From assembly GCF_002243045.1 (NCBI RefSeq), contig NZ_MBKP01000005.1:62001-126000 (forward strand): 64,000 bases of DNA, read 5' to 3'. Under the pieces are notes generated by a model, which was not told where the DNA came from, searched no databases, and worked only from the letters and a program-made list of their open reading frames with translations. This stretch comes from Methanolobus psychrotolerans. GTDB lineage: Archaea; Halobacteriota; Methanosarcinia; Methanosarcinales; Methanosarcinaceae. Shown here one piece after another: positions 62,204 through 64,000 of this stretch. Both the position numbers and the translations under genes were made by a program. How positions within the stretch are numbered: position 1 is the first letter of the stretch; each line of letters starts with the position of its first letter.

Positions 62204-62557
62204 CTAATCCATTGCTTCTTCTACAAGGTTTAGCATTTCGTCAAGCTCTTCTTCGGTAAGTGTGAATCTTTCTTTTGCATAAAGTGACCTGAGCTCATCT
62301 CTTGTTTGCGGCATTATGTCCGCTAATCTAATCGCTATCTCAGGTTTCATTTTTTCAAGCTTGAGAAGTTTGTTAACAAGTTCCCTTGCTTTTTCAGGGG
62401 TTGTCTTTGAGAACATTTCTGCATGGTTGATAGCTTTGCGCAGTTCATATCCAAGTTCTTCTTCATCTTTGAGACGCTCTTCCATAATCTCGTGCAGCAT
62501 ACCCTTTACTTCGGACAGGGTTAACAATTCTTCACTCAGAACTTCTTTGACTATCAT
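62204..62557 (-). CDS. rpoF: DNA-directed RNA polymerase subunit F (Rpb4-like)
   Basis: A 117-residue helical protein (EELLTLSEVKGMLHEIMEERL, TPEKARELVNKLLKLEKM, RDELRSLYAKERFTLTEEELDEMLNLVEE) that pairs with RpoE in the polymerase stalk. Its position after rpl21e is conserved in archaea. Confidence 0.95.
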   Translation of the reverse strand: MIVKEVLSEELLTLSEVKGMLHEIMEERLKDEEELGYELRKAINHAEMFSKTTPEKARELVNKLLKLEKMKPEIAIRLADIMPQTRDELRSLYAKERFTLTEEELDEMLNLVEEAMD

Positions 62558-62701
62558 TGGTATACACTCTATGCATTATTTGGATTTTAGGTCATCCGGA
62601 GATAACAATACAATTTACTAATCTCGTTAAATGCACCCAATAAAGATATATCTAACGATAAATAATGGTACTTCAGGCATAAGCCTGAAATCTCTATATT
62701 C

Positions 62702-62995
62702 TTAGTATTTCTGTGGTTTAAGGTGCTGTGGAAGGGATATGAGTTCTTTTGTAGCATTTCCGTCCCTTATCTGCAGAAGATAAGCGCGGCCACGCTGACC
62801 AATTACCTTTCCGGTCTTTCCCTGAAACCTTGCGTTTGGCATTCCTTTCTGTACGCTTGGGTCGATATCTATGTGAACCATCTGCCCGTTGTCGAACTCC
62901 TGGATTGCTTTGCTAACAGGTGAAAGTCCTCTTTCTCTTGTGGTCTTCTGTAATTTGTACCTTGTACAGTGTTTTTCGCCATGTGATGTTGCCAT
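62702..62995 (-). CDS. rpl21e: 50S ribosomal protein L21e
   Basis: The 97-residue basic protein has the L21e signature ([56 protein letters not shown]). It follows pus10 by 66 bases and precedes rpoF. Confidence 0.97.
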   Translation of the reverse strand: MATSHGEKHCTRYKLQKTTRERGLSPVSKAIQEFDNGQMVHIDIDPSVQKGMPNARFQGKTGKVIGQRGRAYLLQIRDGNATKELISLPQHLKPQKY

Positions 62996-63061
62996 GATTA
63001 TTTATCTCCATTGATCAAATGATTAATTTTATTATGACTGCTCAAATGTAATATTTATGAT

Positions 63062-64000
63062 TCATATATCTACATTGACTACGTTAAGTTCAGCTACTGT
63101 AGCCTGTATCCCTAACAATTCTGTAAGGCTTGGTACAGTTCTTCCCTCGTCTCCGGACGTAAGTTCCTTGACATACAGGCCGCCATCACAGTGTACTTCT
63201 ATAATGGCATACTCGTCTGTATTCTCTTTGAGCTGCACGTCATGTACATATCGTTTCCGGACAAGATCTGCTCTTCTGTGGGCCACCCTTTGTGGAGTTC
63301 TTTGGTGTATTTGTACTCCTATAAGGGAATTTATAGCATCTGCAAGTTTATCTGTGGAAACAGGCTCTTTGAATGTAACTTTAAGGTTATATACTTTATC
63401 CGCCTTTGAAGACTTCAAAACCTCAATTACATCTTTCTCTACTATTTTTAGCCCCTCTACTTCCACTTTACCGATGGCGAACTCATTTATCTTCTTTTCC
63501 AGTTCCCACGCATCAACACTGCGAATTACAGGGTTCAATGCCTCTACTACAAACGGTCTTCCTGTCCCAAGCATAAGTGCATCAATATCTTCACGTCCGG
63601 CACCATGGAACTTTGTATCATTTCCTTTTGTTGCTTTGATGACCTCTGCAGCAATTAACTCATCAACAGACTCTGGATATTGTTTTCCTGTGTTGCTGCA
63701 TTTCTCACATCCTCTGCCGCCACAGTTTCTGCATGGCCATCTTGTCTGTGGTATTCCCCTTACAAGTTTCCGGTATCTTCCCTGAATATATACTGATCTT
63801 ACACGGATACTGGTGGATTCCTCGGCAAGGTCCAGAGTTACAACAACATCCGGCCTATCGAACTCAACCTCTTTTTCTGTGCGTGCTGCTATAAGTTTTC
63901 CAACTTCACGGTTCATTTCAGTCTTGAACTGTTCAGCCTGAGTAATCCTGCATTCGCTCCACAGTATCTCTTCATTCTCTCCTATCAGACCGCTTACCTT
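63062..64000 (-). CDS. pus10: tRNA pseudouridine synthase Pus10, N terminus outside window
   Basis: The frame is open up to base 64000, so the 5' end, including most of the THUMP-like N-terminal domain, is missing; 312 residues are visible. The catalytic region GREDIDALMLGTGRPFVVE contains the active aspartate, and CRNCGGRGCEKC is a zinc knuckle. Pus10 makes pseudouridine 54/55 in archaeal tRNA. An internal ATG at 63916 must not be taken as the start. It is upstream of rpl21e in the operon. Confidence 0.95.
   Translation of the reverse strand, partial: KVSGLIGENEEILWSECRITQAEQFKTEMNREVGKLIAARTEKEVEFDRPDVVVTLDLAEESTSIRVRSVYIQGRYRKLVRGIPQTRWPCRNCGGRGCEKCSNTGKQYPESVDELIAAEVIKATKGNDTKFHGAGREDIDALMLGTGRPFVVEALNPVIRSVDAWELEKKINEFAIGKVEVEGLKIVEKDVIEVLKSSKADKVYNLKVTFKEPVSTDKLADAINSLIGVQIHQRTPQRVAHRRADLVRKRYVHDVQLKENTDEYAIIEVHCDGGLYVKELTSGDEGRTVPSLTELLGIQATVAELNVVNVDI

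Noticed and set aside
1-64000. CRISPR array
   Set aside because: No set of regularly spaced direct repeats with unique spacers was found; all repeats seen are short tandem, inverted or dispersed pairs.

Overview
The window is chromosomal DNA of a methanogenic archaeon, most likely a methylotrophic member of the Methanosarcinaceae (Methanolobus/Methanococcoides-like; genus not settled from sequence alone). Pointers are an mtaCB methanol methyltransferase operon plus a second mtaC, a methanogenesis-marker-9 gene, a DmrX-type dihydromethanopterin reductase, archaeal ribosomal protein L21e, RNA polymerase subunit RpoF, Pus10, a homodimer-type tRNA-splicing endonuclease, and archaeal TATA boxes combined with AGGTG/GAGGTG ribosome binding sites.

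Bases 1 to about 5250 look like one end of an integrated virus or plasmid. About a dozen very small genes on the minus strand overlap by 1-4 bases. Several encode zinc ribbons, and the last visible one (cut by the window edge) resembles the phage Gp3-like recombination directionality factor family. A 115-bp repeat-rich operator separates this operon from a plus-strand operon, and each side begins with a ribbon-helix-helix or RHH-like protein gene. A 20-bp tRNA 3'-end-like sequence at 5232-5251 may be the attachment site. Chromosomal and island-like genes follow: an AT-rich glycosyltransferase, gene relics and a serpin lipoprotein.

From 8.6 to 23 kb lie housekeeping and cofactor genes: endA, a DUF2209 gene, hflX, a candidate small RNA, a PHP phosphoesterase, a minus-strand operon mmp9-CitG-like-DUF447-dmrX that probably serves a methanogenic cofactor, an archaeal-type glutamate synthase, a GDT1-family transporter, a DUF1059 gene without AUG start, and a two-gene membrane-protein operon that includes a bile-acid/Acr3-type transporter fused to CBS domains.

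From 23 to 37.5 kb lies a methanol-metabolism neighbourhood: mtaC-mtaB, a 1041-residue PAS/GAF protein without kinase, an orphan MtaC, a second kinase-less triple-PAS protein, four paralogues of a small Cys-containing protein (DUF6951-like), and a formylglycine-generating-enzyme-like protein. An 18-bp element is shared by the leader of mtaC and the region upstream of the large PAS gene.

From 37.9 to 50.8 kb are a DUF3307-SatD pair, a chagasin-like lipoprotein, upp and a uracil permease. Next comes what I consider the most unusual system: a 27-codon ORF overlapping a cytoplasmic-looking M4 metallopeptidase whose tail carries repeated Cys-Pro-Pro-Ser/Ala-Pro units and a helix-hairpin-helix, which in turn overlaps a PqqD-radical SAM-SPASM protein. 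This layout suggests a peptide- or protein-modifying (RiPP-like) module. A class II ribonucleotide reductase, a methyltransferase, a ferredoxin and sfsA follow.

From 50.8 to 60 kb is a looser region with relics (a VIT/VWA S-layer-like fragment with a PGF-CTERM tail, a transposase remnant), a FIST sensor with a small partner, a HIT protein, yjbQ, lysA, a GvpH/Hsp20-like gene and a pirin. From 60 to 64 kb the classical archaeal information-processing operon runs leftward: pus10 (cut by the right edge), rpl21e, rpoF, DUF655, rsmA and an Mtq2/HemK-type methyltransferase.
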